Notes: generated by a model not told the origin, from the sequence alone. Numbered from the stretch's first letter, positions 38,659-50,893 are shown. The stretch is 64,000 bases of DNA from Sphingomonas sp. (GCF_017744835.1 NZ_JAGIAM010000001.1:310001-374000), one strand, 5' to 3'. Translations and numbers: made by a program.

Positions 38659-40615
38659 GCGCCGGCGCACGCGCCCCATCCGTCGCTGGGCCGTCATCGC
38701 AGCCGGCGGCGCCGCGTTCGCCCTCGTCGTAACGCTCGGACTCGGATTCGCCTGGGGTCGCATCGGCGGCGAGTCGGCTGGAGAGGCGCTGGCCCGCAGC
38801 GAGGCATTGCTCGCGGCGAGCAACGCCACCGACGCGCGCGACGAAGCGCAGGTCGCAGTCCATGCCGCACCCGAGAATGCCGCCGCACAGCTCGCGCTCG
38901 CCCGGGCAATGCTCGCGCTCCAGGATGGGATCGGCGCCGAGGGTGCACTCCAGCGCGCAGTCGATGCCGGGCAGGACCCGCGCCAGATCGCGCACCTCCG
39001 TGCCCACGCGCTGCTCCTCCAGGGCGAGGAGCAAAAGGCGCTCGCCGAAGCCGCCAAGGCCCCGGCACCGTACCGCACCTACGCGCTGCGCATCCGCGGC
39101 CGGGCGCTGGCGGCGCAGGGCGATTTCGCCGGCGCGCTCGCCGCGTTCGATCAGGCCGCGCATGCCGCGCCGAACGATCCCGCGCTCTGGACCGACATGG
39201 GCCGCTTCAAGTTCGCTTCGGGCGACATGCTCGGCGCGATCCAGGCGTCGGAGCGCGCAGTGAAGCTGGCCCCCGGCGCGGTGGACGCGCTGGTGCTGCG
39301 CGGCGAGCTCGTGCGCGCCCAATATGGCCTGGTCGCAGCGCTTCCCTGGTTCGAGGCCGCGCTCAAGCGCGATCCGCGCCACCACGACGCCCTGATCGAA
39401 TATGCCGCGACCCTCGGCGATTCCGGCCGCATGATCGATGCGCTCGCCGCCACCCGCCGGGCGCTCGTCGTCCGCCCGGCCAGTCCGCAGGCGCTCTACC
39501 TTCAGGCCGTGATCGCCGCGCGCGCCAGCAATTTCGACCTCGCCCGCGCGCTGATGGAGCGGACCGGCGGCGCGCTCGATTCGGTGCCCGGGCCGCTGCT
39601 CCTGCTGAGCACGCTCGACCTCGAATCCGGTGCCAACGAGCAGGCGATCGACAAGCTGCGTGCTCTGATCGCGATGCAGCCGCTCAACCTCTCCGCGCGC
39701 AAGCTGCTCGCGGCAGCGCTGCTCCGCAGCGATTCGGCGCGCAACGCGATCGACGTGCTGCGCCCGATGGTCGCGCGCGCCGATGCCGACACCTATGCGC
39801 TGGCGCTCGCCGCGCGCGCCTTCGAGCGGATCGGCGACCGAGCCAGCGCCGCCACACTGCTCGATCGTGCCGCCCTCCCCTTCGCGGCCCCCGTACGCGG
39901 CTTCGGCGCCGACGACAGCGCCGAAGTGCTCGGCGGCGATGCGGCCCAGCGGCCGGGCGATCCCGGCGCCGCGATCCCCTATTTGCGCGCGCTCGCCGAC
40001 AAGGGCGACACCGCCGGTGCGCTCGTCCGCGCGCAGCAGCTCGCCGCGCGCAATCCCGGCGTGCCTGCCGCGCACCTGCTCGTCGGCGATCTGATGATGC
40101 TGCTCGATCGGCCCGCCGACGCCATCGCCTCCTATCGCCAGGCGGCGAGCCTGCGCTTCGACGAGCCCGCGATGCTGCGGCTGGTCGAGGCCTGTGACCG
40201 TGCCCGCCGGCCGCGCGAAGCCGCCAGTGCGCTCGCGCTCTTCCTCTCGCAGAACCCCGCCAATCTCGCCGCGCTCCGGCTGGCCGGGACCCGCCAGCTT
40301 GCCGCGGGCCGGTGGGAGGATGCGATCGAGAGCCTCGAACGCGTACGGCTCAAGATCGGCGACGAGGACGCCGCGCTCAACGCCGAGCTGGCGAACGCCT
40401 ATGCGGGCGCCGGCGAGATCGACGCGGCCGAGCGCTTCGGCGAGGCTGCCTGGCTGCTCGCCCCGGCCAACCCCGCCGCAGCCGACGCCTATGGTTGGGC
40501 GTTGTTCCTGGCAGGCGACACGCCGACCGCGCGCGAACTGCTCGAAAAGGCCGTCCGCCTCGCGCCCGCCGATGCCGGGTTGCGCCGCAGGCTCGCTACG
40601 ATCCAGGCGGGTTGA
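38642..40615 (+). CDS. tetratricopeptide-repeat protein, PrsT-like
   Basis: This 657-residue protein has one N-terminal membrane segment (about 16-39, after an Arg-rich start) and then a long array of TPR-like helical pairs rich in Ala and Leu, probably in the periplasm. Its start overlaps the prsR stop by 17 bases, so it is coupled to the kinase-regulator pair. TPR proteins called PrsT occupy this place in XrtA loci, where they are thought to help exopolysaccharide export or assembly. The assignment is by layout and position. Confidence 0.7.
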   Translation: MTSSPRRRRTRPIRRWAVIAAGGAAFALVVTLGLGFAWGRIGGESAGEALARSEALLAASNATDARDEAQVAVHAAPENAAAQLALARAMLALQDGIGAEGALQRAVDAGQDPRQIAHLRAHALLLQGEEQKALAEAAKAPAPYRTYALRIRGRALAAQGDFAGALAAFDQAAHAAPNDPALWTDMGRFKFASGDMLGAIQASERAVKLAPGAVDALVLRGELVRAQYGLVAALPWFEAALKRDPRHHDALIEYAATLGDSGRMIDALAATRRALVVRPASPQALYLQAVIAARASNFDLARALMERTGGALDSVPGPLLLLSTLDLESGANEQAIDKLRALIAMQPLNLSARKLLAAALLRSDSARNAIDVLRPMVARADADTYALALAARAFERIGDRASAATLLDRAALPFAAPVRGFGADDSAEVLGGDAAQRPGDPGAAIPYLRALADKGDTAGALVRAQQLAARNPGVPAAHLLVGDLMMLLDRPADAIASYRQAASLRFDEPAMLRLVEACDRARRPREAASALALFLSQNPANLAALRLAGTRQLAAGRWEDAIESLERVRLKIGDEDAALNAELANAYAGAGEIDAAERFGEAAWLLAPANPAAADAYGWALFLAGDTPTARELLEKAVRLAPADAGLRRRLATIQAG

Positions 40616-40655
40616 GCTTTTGCGCCCGCGCGCCCAGCCTCTATAGCGGCGGGCG

Positions 40656-41465
40656 ATGACCGACCCGCTGATCCGCATCGCCGAGGCGCTCGAACGTCTT
40701 GCGCCGCCTCCGGCACCACCCGCCGACCCGCTCGCCCACCCCGCCTATGTCTGGCGCGGCCATAACCTGAGCGAGGCGCGCGCCTTCGCGCCGCTGCCGC
40801 TCGATCGGCTGCGCGGCGTCGATGCGCAGCGCGAGGTTCTGCGCGCCAATTTCGAGCGGCTCGCCGGCGGCCATGCCGCGCAGGACGTGCTGCTCTGGGG
40901 CGCGCGCGGCACCGGCAAGTCGGCGTTGGTCAAGAGCACGATCGCCGCGGTGCAGGCGAAGGGCGGGCGGCTGGCGCTGGTCGAGGCCGCGACGCAGCAT
41001 CTCGAGACGCTCCCCGAGCTGTTCGCGCTGCTCGCCCGGGCCGACCGACCCTTCGCCATCTTCCTCGACGATCTGGGCTTCGACGCCTCGGGCGATGCGC
41101 GGGCGCTGCGCTCGCTGCTCGAAGGCGGAGCCGAGGCGCGGCCGGCCAATGCGCGACTGGTGGTCACTTCCAACCGCCGCCATCTCGTGCCCCGCGACAT
41201 CGCCGAGCAGTCGAGCGCGATCAATCCGCGCGATTCGGTCGACGACAATCTCGCGCTCGCCGACCGATTCGGGCTGAGCCTCGGCTTCCACGCGATCGAC
41301 CAGGACACCTACATCGACATCGTCCGCGGCTATGCCGAGGCCTATGGGCTCGACTTCGATCCCGCCGAGGCAGTCAACTGGGCAACCCGCCGCGGCAGCC
41401 GCTCGGGCCGCGTGGCCTGGCAATATGTCGTCGATTTGGCCGGGCGCGCGGGGGTGGCGCTATAG
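40656..41465 (+). CDS. DUF815 family AAA ATPase
   Basis: This 269-residue protein has Walker A GARGTGKS (82-89), Walker B FAIFLDDLGF and a sensor-like LVVTSNRRHLVPR, followed by DNLALADRFGLSLGF; this order is typical of DUF815 proteins, whose cellular role is unknown. It starts 40 bases after the TPR gene and ends three bases before the convergent ABC-F gene. Confidence 0.8.
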   Translation: MTDPLIRIAEALERLAPPPAPPADPLAHPAYVWRGHNLSEARAFAPLPLDRLRGVDAQREVLRANFERLAGGHAAQDVLLWGARGTGKSALVKSTIAAVQAKGGRLALVEAATQHLETLPELFALLARADRPFAIFLDDLGFDASGDARALRSLLEGGAEARPANARLVVTSNRRHLVPRDIAEQSSAINPRDSVDDNLALADRFGLSLGFHAIDQDTYIDIVRGYAEAYGLDFDPAEAVNWATRRGSRSGRVAWQYVVDLAGRAGVAL

Positions 41466-41468
41466 GGC

Positions 41469-43259
<1,791 letters not shown>

Positions 43260-43375
43260 TTTGCCTTTTGATTCATCTGGAGGGCGCCGGATCGGCAGGC
43301 GCGCTCAGCACCTAGGGGTCTGCCTTGCCGCCCGCAAGTTGCGCGCTGCTGACAGCGATGTTCAGGGGCTATTCA

Positions 43376-43720
43376 ATGCCCGATCCCTATGCGATGCCGA
43401 TGCGAATGCTGGTCGAACCCGTTCTATGCGCGTGCCTGGCTGCGACGACGCTTGCCGCGCCGGTCGTTGCGCAGCCCGTGCCCGAGGTGCAGGATTCGGG
43501 CCAGGACGCCGCGAGCCAGCGCCGCCTGCGCGGGCAGAACCTGCCCGTGCGCGAGATCGAGCGCCGCGTCGTTCCCCGCATGCCGGGCGCGCAATATCTC
43601 GGCTTCGACTATGATCCGGGCACGGACATTTACACGCTCAAATTCCTGCGCAATGGATCGGTGATCTGGGTGGACGTGGACGGCCGCAGCGGCCGCATCC
43701 TGCGCCGCACGGGCAGCTAG
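43376..43720 (+). CDS. exported PepSY-like small protein
   Basis: This encodes about 114 residues. A signal peptide (hydrophobic stretch ending VVAQ near residue 36) suggests a periplasmic location. The C-terminal half, AQYLGFDYDPGTDIYTLKFL then VIWVDVDGRSGRIL, has the strand pattern of PepSY domains. It lies 32 bases before a response regulator gene; small exported PepSY-like proteins often accompany such two-component systems and may modulate the kinase. ATG 43376 follows AGGGG; ATGs at 43394 and 43400 are alternatives. Confidence 0.65.
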   Translation: MPDPYAMPMRMLVEPVLCACLAATTLAAPVVAQPVPEVQDSGQDAASQRRLRGQNLPVREIERRVVPRMPGAQYLGFDYDPGTDIYTLKFLRNGSVIWVDVDGRSGRILRRTGS

Positions 43721-43752
43721 GCGCGACTACGGCGCCGATTTCGGGGACGGAT

Positions 43753-44424
43753 ATGCGACTTTTGATCGTCGAGGATGAGCCCAACCTGGGGCAGCAGCTG
43801 AGGAATGCACTCGAAGGCGCCGGCTATGCGGTCGACCTCGCCACCGATGGCGAGGAGGGCCATTTCCTCGGCTCGACCGAGCAATATGACGCGATCCTCC
43901 TCGACCTGGGCCTTCCCGAGATCGACGGCCTGACGGTGCTCGATCGCTGGCGCAAGGAAGGCAAGACCACGCCGGTGCTGGTGCTCACCGCGCGCGACAG
44001 CTGGTCGGATAAGGTGGCGGGGCTCGATGCCGGCGCCGACGATTATGTCGCCAAGCCCTTCCAGACCGAGGAACTGATCGCCCGCCTGCGCGCGCTCATC
44101 CGCCGCGCCTCGGGCAATGCGTCCGCAGAGCTGATCGCCGGCGACATCCGCCTCGACACCCGCTCGGGCAAGGTCACCAAGGCCGGCGAGCCGGTCAAGC
44201 TCACTGCGCAGGAATACAAGCTGCTCAGCTATCTGCTCCACCACAAGGGCAAGGTGGTCAGCCGCACCGAGCTGATCGAGCACATCTACGACCAGGACTT
44301 CGACCGCGATTCGAACACGATCGAAGTGTTCGTCACGCGTATCCGCAAGAAGCTGGGTCCCGACGTGATCACCACCATCCGGGGCCTGGGCTACAGCCTC
44401 GAGGAACCCGCCGGGGCGGCCTGA
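43753..44424 (+). CDS. OmpR/PhoP-family response regulator
   Basis: This 223-residue regulator has a receiver domain with phosphoacceptor Asp51 (ILLDLGLPEIDGL) and the Lys of KPFQTEE, then a winged-helix DNA-binding domain (LTAQEYKLLSYLLHHKGKVVSRTELIEHIY, NTIEVFVTRIRKKLG, TIRGLGYSL). It is of the PhoP/QseB branch. The cognate kinase begins five bases downstream. Target genes are unknown. Confidence 0.92.
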   Translation: MRLLIVEDEPNLGQQLRNALEGAGYAVDLATDGEEGHFLGSTEQYDAILLDLGLPEIDGLTVLDRWRKEGKTTPVLVLTARDSWSDKVAGLDAGADDYVAKPFQTEELIARLRALIRRASGNASAELIAGDIRLDTRSGKVTKAGEPVKLTAQEYKLLSYLLHHKGKVVSRTELIEHIYDQDFDRDSNTIEVFVTRIRKKLGPDVITTIRGLGYSLEEPAGAA

Positions 44425-44428
44425 TCGC

Positions 44429-45859
44429 GTGCGGCTGTCCGGCCTGAAGCTCCCCCGCCTGTGGGGCCGCCGGCCGGAGCCCGCGCCGGTGCTGCCCGAC
44501 GACATCCGCCCGCGCCCCTATGTGCGCGTCACCGGCTCGGTGAGCCGGCGCATGATCCTGATCGCCTCCGCCTGGATCATGCTGCTGCTGCTGGGTGGCG
44601 GCTATGCGCTCGACCGCGTGCTCACCACTGCGATGACGCGCAATTTCGACGACCAGCTCGAATATCTGCTCAATTCGATGATCGTCTCGGCCGAGCTCGG
44701 CCCGGGCGGCGAAGTGGTGCTCAACCGCGAGCTCGCCGACCAGCGCTTCCTCGAGCCCAATTCGGGCGCCTATTGGCAGATCAGCGGTCAGGGGTTCGAG
44801 CCCTTCCCCTCGCGCTCGCTGTGGGACCGGCGGCTTCGCGCCGACCAGGTCCATGACGACCGCGAGCTCCACATCTACGACAGCGACGAGTTCCCCGAGG
44901 AGCCGCTGCGCATCGCCGAGCGCGACCTCAAGCTCCCCGGCTCTCCGGTGCGCTGGAAGTTCCAGGTCGCGCAGAGCCGCGCCACGCTCGACGCCTGGAT
45001 CGCGACGCTGCGGCGCACGCTGGTGCGCAGCTTCGTGCTGCTCGGGCTCGGGCTGATCGTGATGGTCGGCCTGCAGACCTGGTACGGCCTGCTGCCGCTC
45101 CGGCGCGTGCGGCTGGAGATCGCCCGGCTGCGTGCCGGAAAGTCCAAGCGCATCGAGGATTCGATGCCCGCCGAAGTCGCGCCGATGGTCGAGGAATTGA
45201 ACGCGCTCGTCGAGCACAACGACCGCCAGGCCGAGGAAGCGCGGCGCCACGCGGGCAACCTCGCCCATGCGCTCAAGACGCCGCTCAGCGTCATCATGAA
45301 CGCCGCCGCCGCGGGGCAGGACGATCTGCCCGGCACCGTGATCCGCGAGGCGCGGACGATGCGCCGCCAGATCGACCACCACCTCGCCCGCGCCCGCGCG
45401 GTCGGCCGGCGCGGCAGCGCGCACAGCCGCGCCGAGGTCTGGCCCTCGATCGAGGCGGTCGAGCGCGCCGTGGCCCGACTCTATCCCGCGGTGCGGATCG
45501 ACGTCGACGGCCCCAGGGACCTGTTCGCGCACATCGAGCGGCAGGACCTAGACGAGATCCTAGGCAACCTGGTCGAGAACGCCGCCAAATATGGCGGGGG
45601 CAGCGTATTCGTGACTGCGGCCGCGCAGGCCGGCTTCGTCGAGATCATGGTCGAGGACGACGGCCGCGGCATCCCCGAGGCCGACCGCATCCGTATCTTC
45701 GACCGCGGCGTGCGGCTCGACACCGGCAAGCCCGGCACCGGCCTGGGCCTCGCCATCGTCCGCGACGTGGCCGAGATCTACGGCGGCACCGTCAGCCTCG
45801 AAGAGAGCGACGACCTGGGTGGCCTCCTCGTCCGCCTGCGCCTGCCGGCGGCGGGCTAG
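44429..45859 (+). CDS. sensor histidine kinase, PhoQ-type H-box
   Basis: This 476-residue kinase has two membrane helices (about 42-62 and 200-220) flanking a periplasmic sensor of about 135 residues rich in Asp and Glu (HDDRELHIYDSDEFPEEP). The phosphoacceptor is His280 in NLAHALKTPLSV, the Lys-Thr-Pro H-box form seen in PhoQ. ATP-binding motifs ENAAKYGGG, DDGRGIPEADRIRIF and GTGLGLAI follow. Start is GTG at 44429. The acidic sensor hints at divalent cations or cationic peptides, which is inference. Confidence 0.9.
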   Translation: MRLSGLKLPRLWGRRPEPAPVLPDDIRPRPYVRVTGSVSRRMILIASAWIMLLLLGGGYALDRVLTTAMTRNFDDQLEYLLNSMIVSAELGPGGEVVLNRELADQRFLEPNSGAYWQISGQGFEPFPSRSLWDRRLRADQVHDDRELHIYDSDEFPEEPLRIAERDLKLPGSPVRWKFQVAQSRATLDAWIATLRRTLVRSFVLLGLGLIVMVGLQTWYGLLPLRRVRLEIARLRAGKSKRIEDSMPAEVAPMVEELNALVEHNDRQAEEARRHAGNLAHALKTPLSVIMNAAAAGQDDLPGTVIREARTMRRQIDHHLARARAVGRRGSAHSRAEVWPSIEAVERAVARLYPAVRIDVDGPRDLFAHIERQDLDEILGNLVENAAKYGGGSVFVTAAAQAGFVEIMVEDDGRGIPEADRIRIFDRGVRLDTGKPGTGLGLAIVRDVAEIYGGTVSLEESDDLGGLLVRLRLPAAG

Positions 45860-45863
45860 CTTC

Positions 45864-46853
45864 TCAAATCCCCCGCATCGCCTCCGCGGCGATCGCCAGG
45901 CTCCGCTTGCGCGCCTGATGGTCGAACATCGCCGAGGTCAGCATCAGCTCGTCCGCCCGCGTCCGCTCGACGAAGGCCGCGATCTCGCGGCGGACCTTCT
46001 CCGGCCCGCCCACCGCCGACGCCGACAGCACATGGTCGAGCACGGCATTGCCATGCGCCCCCAGCGTGTCGCGATAGCCGCGGATCGGCGGCGGCAACTG
46101 GATGCCGCGCCCGGTGGTGCGGATCGCGACGAACGCCTGCTGCTGCGAGGTGGCGAGATACTCGGCCTCGGCATCGTCGTCGGCCGCGAAGACGTTGAAG
46201 CCGAGCATCAGCCAGGGCTTGTCGAGCACCGGCGAGGGCCGGAAGTTGCGGCGATAGACGTCCGCCGCCTCGTCCATCATCGCCGGGGCGAAGTGCGAGG
46301 CGAAGGCATAGGGCAGCCCCAGCATCGCCGCGAGCTGCGCGCCGAACAGGCTCGATCCCAGGATCCACAGCTTGACGTCCGCCCCCGCCCCCGGCGTCGC
46401 CCGGATTCCGGTGCGGCCGTCATCGGCGAAATAGCTCTGCAGCTCGACCACGTCTTGCGGGAAGGCGTCGGGATCGCTGTCGAGCGTCCGCCGCAGCGCC
46501 CGCGCGACGCGCTGGTCCGATCCCGGCGCACGGCCCAGCCCCAGGTCGACTCGACCGGGAAACAGCGCGTCGAGCGTGCCGAACGCCTCCGCCACCTGCA
46601 GTGGCGAATGGTTGGGAAGCATGATCCCGCCCGCGCCGATGCGGATACGGCTGGTCGCCTGGCCGACATGCGCGATCACTACTGCAGTGGCAGCGCTGGC
46701 AATCCCTTCCATGCCGTGGTGCTCGGCGACCCAATAGCGCGTGAAGCCCAGCCCCTCGACATGGGCGGCGAGATCGGCGGCATTGGCAAGCGCCTGGCGG
46801 GCATCCCCGCCCTGGACGATGGGGACGAGGTCGAGCAGCGAATAAGCAGTCAT
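45864..46853 (-). CDS. luciferase-like (LLM class) flavin-dependent oxidoreductase
   Basis: This 329-residue TIM-barrel monooxygenase resembles bacterial luciferase subunits of the YhbW type: [12 protein letters not shown] at the start, [43 protein letters not shown], and [20 protein letters not shown]. It should use FMNH2 and O2; the substrate is unknown. I chose ATG 46853. The longer open frame runs into the upstream subtilase gene and is not supported. It is convergent with the kinase gene, with a four-base gap. Confidence 0.88.
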   Translation of the reverse strand: MTAYSLLDLVPIVQGGDARQALANAADLAAHVEGLGFTRYWVAEHHGMEGIASAATAVVIAHVGQATSRIRIGAGGIMLPNHSPLQVAEAFGTLDALFPGRVDLGLGRAPGSDQRVARALRRTLDSDPDAFPQDVVELQSYFADDGRTGIRATPGAGADVKLWILGSSLFGAQLAAMLGLPYAFASHFAPAMMDEAADVYRRNFRPSPVLDKPWLMLGFNVFAADDDAEAEYLATSQQQAFVAIRTTGRGIQLPPPIRGYRDTLGAHGNAVLDHVLSASAVGGPEKVRREIAAFVERTRADELMLTSAMFDHQARKRSLAIAAEAMRGI

Positions 46854-46930
46854 GGCCGGCAAGATGGGACCTCGCGCCCCTCTATTCCACTCAAGCTTAA
46901 CTGCACGCGCCCCAAGCGGCGATCGCTTGC

Positions 46931-49288
46931 CTAAAACCCCAGCGTCAGCCGCACCGCCGCGCCCTTGTCCGGCGCCATGTCGGCGAAATTGCCCGGCTGG
47001 CTGCGCACGAACAGGTTCGCGCTGATATCGCCCGCCGCCAGCGGCCAGAGATAGCGCAGCTCGTAATCCACTTCGCGGCCTTGTGGTGCCAGGTTGATGC
47101 GGCTCGCGTTCCACGCGCTGACGCTCGACGTCGCGTAATCCCATTCCCCCGGAAGCGCGAGGTCGATGCCCCCGCTCGCCACCCGAAGCGGCTGGGCGAC
47201 GCGCAGGCCGAAGCTGTCGCTCCGCGCGAACAGCCCGGTCTTGCCCAGGTCGGCCGCAAAGGCATTGGTGCGGATCAGCCCCGATCCCTTGAGCCCGCCG
47301 CGCAGCTCCGCGCGCGTCCAGCCCTGGCGCATCGACCCGCCGAGCGTCCAGCCCGAGCCGAGATCGTAGCGCAGCCCCAGGTCGAGGAAGCTGCTGTCGG
47401 CGCGCGCCGCCCCCAGCGCGCCCGAGAAGCGCGCGCCGAGCACCGTGTCGGCCTCGCGCATGTGCGTGAGCGAAAGTCCTGCGCTTAAGCCGCCGAAGCT
47501 GCGGTCGAGCCCGATGGTGGTCCGCGCATAGCCCGAGCGCTGCGGCCGCCACTTGAGCGACGCGAACTCGGTGTCGCGCCGGCTGAGCACCTGTCCCTGT
47601 TCCTGCGCGAGCGTCAGGCCCCAGCGGCCGAGCGCCTGGCGCACCGCGACCGAGCCGTCCACGTCCACGTCGAAGCCGGCATTCTGCACCGGGTCGCGCG
47701 CGACCAGGAAGGCCGGGTCCGCGCGCCCCGCGAGCCGCGCGGTCAGCGTGTTGCCGCTCTCCGACGCGCCGATCGCGAACTGTGCCTTGCCGCCCAGCCG
47801 ACCGCTGACCGTCGCCGCGAGCACGCGCGCCGCGTCCGCATCCCGGCTGCCGATGCCGAGCCGCTCGATGCGGATCGAATCGCGCGTCGGCACCAGCGAC
47901 ACCGCCACGCCGAGCCCGCGCACCCCAGCCGAGAAGCTGCGCTCGCGCGATGCCATCAGTTGCGGCAGTCGGCGCGCGCTGCCCTGATGGCTGATCGTGC
48001 GCGCCAGATCGGTGGCGAAGGCGCGGTCGAAGCCATCGAGCACCACGGCGCCGAGCGCGCCTTGGCGCGCGTCGCCCATCGGAGTCGAGAGCGCGGCGTT
48101 GACCCCGGTCGACACCGCGCCGCCCGAACCGGCGACCGACAGGCTGCCGACCGGCTGGAAGGCCCGCGTCAGGTCGAGGATGCCGCGGCCATAGACCGGG
48201 TCGGTGCCCGCCGCGCCCGCGTCGCGCGCAGTGGCGTAGAGCAGCTGGACGATCTGCGCACCGGTCAGGTTGGGGAAAGCCTGGGCGAGCAGTGCGACCG
48301 CGCCCGCGATCTGCGGCGCGGAAAACGAAGTGCCCGACCACAGCATCGGCGCGCCCGTCTGGTCCGGCGCGCGCACGCTCTGGCCGACGGAGGCGAGATA
48401 GGTGCCGGCGCCGGTGCCCGCGCGATTGCTGAAGCTCGAGATCTGGTCGCTCGAATTCACCGAGCCGGCGATGATCACCAGCCCGCGCGCCCCGCTGCTC
48501 GCGGCGGCGGTGCCGGCGAAGGGATCGGGGTTGACGCCCTCGGGCTTGTCGCCGTTGTTGCCGGCCGAGATGACGATGACGATGCCCGCCGCGGTGGCGC
48601 GATCGATCGCCTGGAGAAGCGGCTGGGTGGGCGGATCTCCGCCGAGCGAGATGTTGACCACCCGCGCCCCGCCGGTCCGCGCCGCGTCGAGCCCGGCCGC
48701 GATCGCATCGTCGCCGAAGCTGCAGCCCCCGTCGGCGCTGGTGTCGGCGCAGCTCCCCGGCGAATCGGCGCGGGTGACGATCAGCTGCGCGTCGAAGGCG
48801 ACGCCGTGCGTGCCCGCGTCGTTGCGGCGGCCGGCGATGGTGAAGGCTACGGCGGTGCCGTGCCCGCCGACGTCGTCGATCGAGGCGTTGCCGGCGGTGT
48901 CGCGCGAGGTCGCGAGGATACGGCAGCTTCCCGTACCCGGGCCGCCCGAGCAGTCGCCGAATTCCTCGCTCTGCAGGTCGATACCGCTGTCGATCACGCC
49001 GACGCGGATTCCCGCGCCGGTGCCGCCATGGTCATAGGCAGTGAGCGCGTTCATCGAGACGGCGCCGACGGTCGCGCGATATTCGGACGTGTCGTAGCTC
49101 GCGCGCGGCGTGGGGCTGGGCGTGGGGACCGGAACGGGACTCGGCGTCGGGGTCGGCGCAGGCGAGACGGGAGGCGCGGGGATGGTGCCCACACCCCCGC
49201 CGCCGCTTCCGCCGCCGCATGCGGCGAGGGCGAGCAGGCCCGAAATCGCAGCGCCATGCTTCAACCGCAGAGACAATGCCGCCCGCAT
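46931..49288 (-). CDS. lipidated subtilase (S8) autotransporter-like protein
   Basis: This 785-residue protein has a lipoprotein signal with the lipobox LALAAC (Cys24), a Gly-rich then Pro/Thr/Ser-rich linker (25-62), and a subtilisin domain with Asp100 (GVIDSGID), His143 (GGHGTAV) and Ser321 (SGTSFSAP). The last 400 residues are beta-rich, with many aromatic-ended strands, and end in Phe (VRLTLGF), as expected for an outer-membrane barrel. Lipid anchor, subtilase and barrel together recall NalP-type autotransporters, which process other surface proteins. GAGAGGA precedes the ATG at 49288. Confidence 0.85.
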   Translation of the reverse strand: MRAALSLRLKHGAAISGLLALAACGGGSGGGGVGTIPAPPVSPAPTPTPSPVPVPTPSPTPRASYDTSEYRATVGAVSMNALTAYDHGGTGAGIRVGVIDSGIDLQSEEFGDCSGGPGTGSCRILATSRDTAGNASIDDVGGHGTAVAFTIAGRRNDAGTHGVAFDAQLIVTRADSPGSCADTSADGGCSFGDDAIAAGLDAARTGGARVVNISLGGDPPTQPLLQAIDRATAAGIVIVISAGNNGDKPEGVNPDPFAGTAAASSGARGLVIIAGSVNSSDQISSFSNRAGTGAGTYLASVGQSVRAPDQTGAPMLWSGTSFSAPQIAGAVALLAQAFPNLTGAQIVQLLYATARDAGAAGTDPVYGRGILDLTRAFQPVGSLSVAGSGGAVSTGVNAALSTPMGDARQGALGAVVLDGFDRAFATDLARTISHQGSARRLPQLMASRERSFSAGVRGLGVAVSLVPTRDSIRIERLGIGSRDADAARVLAATVSGRLGGKAQFAIGASESGNTLTARLAGRADPAFLVARDPVQNAGFDVDVDGSVAVRQALGRWGLTLAQEQGQVLSRRDTEFASLKWRPQRSGYARTTIGLDRSFGGLSAGLSLTHMREADTVLGARFSGALGAARADSSFLDLGLRYDLGSGWTLGGSMRQGWTRAELRGGLKGSGLIRTNAFAADLGKTGLFARSDSFGLRVAQPLRVASGGIDLALPGEWDYATSSVSAWNASRINLAPQGREVDYELRYLWPLAAGDISANLFVRSQPGNFADMAPDKGAAVRLTLGF

Positions 49289-49411
49289 CCAGGTCCTCTC
49301 ATGAGAAGGTCGCGAACAAGCCCTTAAAATGATTAAGGTTTATCGCAACTTAACGATAGTCTTCCCTGACTGCTTGCAGCACTAACGTCCACTCCGTAGA
49401 GCCCCGCACCG

Positions 49412-50074
49412 ATGCTCACGCAGCTTTCGCACGTCCGTAACTGGATCTTCGATCTGGACAACACGCTCTATCCGGTGAGCGCCAACCTGTTCGCGCTGAT
49501 CGATGCGCGGATCGGGGAATATGTCCGTACCCTGCTCGATTGCTCGCCCGAGGAAGCGCACCGCGTCCAGAAGGCATATTTCCACGCGCACGGCACCACG
49601 CTCTCGGGGCTGATGGCCGAGCACGGCGTCGATCCGCATCATTATCTGGATTTCGTCCACGACGTCGACATGACCGTGCTTCAGGCGAACGAGGCGCTGG
49701 TCGAGGCGCTGGCGCGGCTGCCCGGGCGCAAGCTCGTCTTCACCAATGGCGACGCGCCCTATGCGGGCAAGGTGCTCGACCGGCTCGGCCTGAGCGCGAG
49801 CTTCGAGGCGATCCACGACATCCATGCGACTGCCTATCGCCCGAAGCCCGATCCCTCGGCCTATCTCGGGCTCTGCGACGCCTACCAGCTCGACCCGGCC
49901 GAATCGCTCTTCGTCGAGGACATGGCCCGCAACCTGAAGCCCGCCAAGGCGATCGGCATGACCACCGTCTGGATCGACAACGGCTCCGAGCAGACGCCGG
50001 ACCCCGATCGCGGCTTCATCGACTATACCGTCAACGACCTCGGCCGTTGGCTGCACGAAATATTGGAGGACTGA
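49412..50074 (+). CDS. HAD family pyrimidine 5'-nucleotidase
   Basis: This 220-residue HAD phosphatase has the nucleophile motif DLDNTLYP (Asp14, Asp16), FTNGDAPYA as motif II, Lys in RPKPDPSAY, and FVEDMARNLKPAK as motif IV. The DNTLYP form and spacing match the SDT1-like pyrimidine 5'-nucleotidase group that hydrolyses UMP/CMP-type substrates. Its stop abuts the dapD GTG directly, so the two genes are coupled. The 123-base gap upstream is shared with the divergent subtilase gene and should hold both promoters. Confidence 0.85.
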   Translation: MLTQLSHVRNWIFDLDNTLYPVSANLFALIDARIGEYVRTLLDCSPEEAHRVQKAYFHAHGTTLSGLMAEHGVDPHHYLDFVHDVDMTVLQANEALVEALARLPGRKLVFTNGDAPYAGKVLDRLGLSASFEAIHDIHATAYRPKPDPSAYLGLCDAYQLDPAESLFVEDMARNLKPAKAIGMTTVWIDNGSEQTPDPDRGFIDYTVNDLGRWLHEILED

Positions 50075-50893
50075 GTGACCGACCTGCAAACCACGATCGA
50101 CGCCGCCTGGGAGCAGCGCGCGGACTTCACCACCGCCAGCCAGGGCCGCGTGCGCACCGCCGTGGCCGAGGCGCTGCGCCTGCTCGACCGCGGCGAGGCG
50201 CGCGTCGCCGAGCCGACCGAGGGCGGCTGGCAGGTCAACCAGTGGCTCAAGAAGGCCGTGCTCCTCTCCTTCCGCCTCAACGACAATGTCGTGATGCCCG
50301 GGCCGGGCGGCGCCAACTGGTTCGACAAGGTGCCCAGCAAGTTCGCCGACTGGGGCGACAACAGCTGGCGGGCAGCGGGCTTCCGCGCCGTGCCGGGTGC
50401 CATCGTCCGTCACGGCGCCTTCATCGGCAACGGCGCGGTGCTGATGCCCAGCTTCGTCAACATCGGCGCCTATGTCGGCGAAGGCACGATGGTCGACACT
50501 TGGGCGACGGTCGGCAGCTGCGCGCAGATCGGCAAGAACGTCCATATCTCGGGCGGTGCCGGAATCGGCGGCGTGCTCGAGCCGCTCCAGGCCGATCCGG
50601 TGATCATCGGCAACGGCGCCTTCATCGGTGCGCGCGCCGAAGTGGCGGAGGGCGTGCGCGTCGGCGAGGGCGCAGTGCTCTCGATGGGCGTGTACCTCGG
50701 CGCCTCGACCAAGATCGTCGATCGCGCGACCGGTCAGGTCTATCGCGGCGAAGTGCCGCCCTATGCCGTGGTGGTGCCCGGCGCGCTTCCCGATCCCAAC
50801 GGCGGTCCGTCGCTCTATTGCGCGGTGATCGTGAAGACGGTCGACGCGCAGACGCGCTCCAAGACCGGCATCAACGAGCTGCTGCGCGACTGA
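50075..50893 (+). CDS. dapD: 2,3,4,5-tetrahydropyridine-2,6-dicarboxylate N-succinyltransferase
   Basis: This 272-residue enzyme of the succinylase branch of lysine and diaminopimelate synthesis succinylates tetrahydrodipicolinate with succinyl-CoA. It has an N-terminal helical domain followed by a left-handed beta-helix of hexapeptide repeats ([40 protein letters not shown]), and RHGAF near 109. It starts at GTG immediately after the nucleotidase stop. Confidence 0.95.
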   Translation: MTDLQTTIDAAWEQRADFTTASQGRVRTAVAEALRLLDRGEARVAEPTEGGWQVNQWLKKAVLLSFRLNDNVVMPGPGGANWFDKVPSKFADWGDNSWRAAGFRAVPGAIVRHGAFIGNGAVLMPSFVNIGAYVGEGTMVDTWATVGSCAQIGKNVHISGGAGIGGVLEPLQADPVIIGNGAFIGARAEVAEGVRVGEGAVLSMGVYLGASTKIVDRATGQVYRGEVPPYAVVVPGALPDPNGGPSLYCAVIVKTVDAQTRSKTGINELLRD

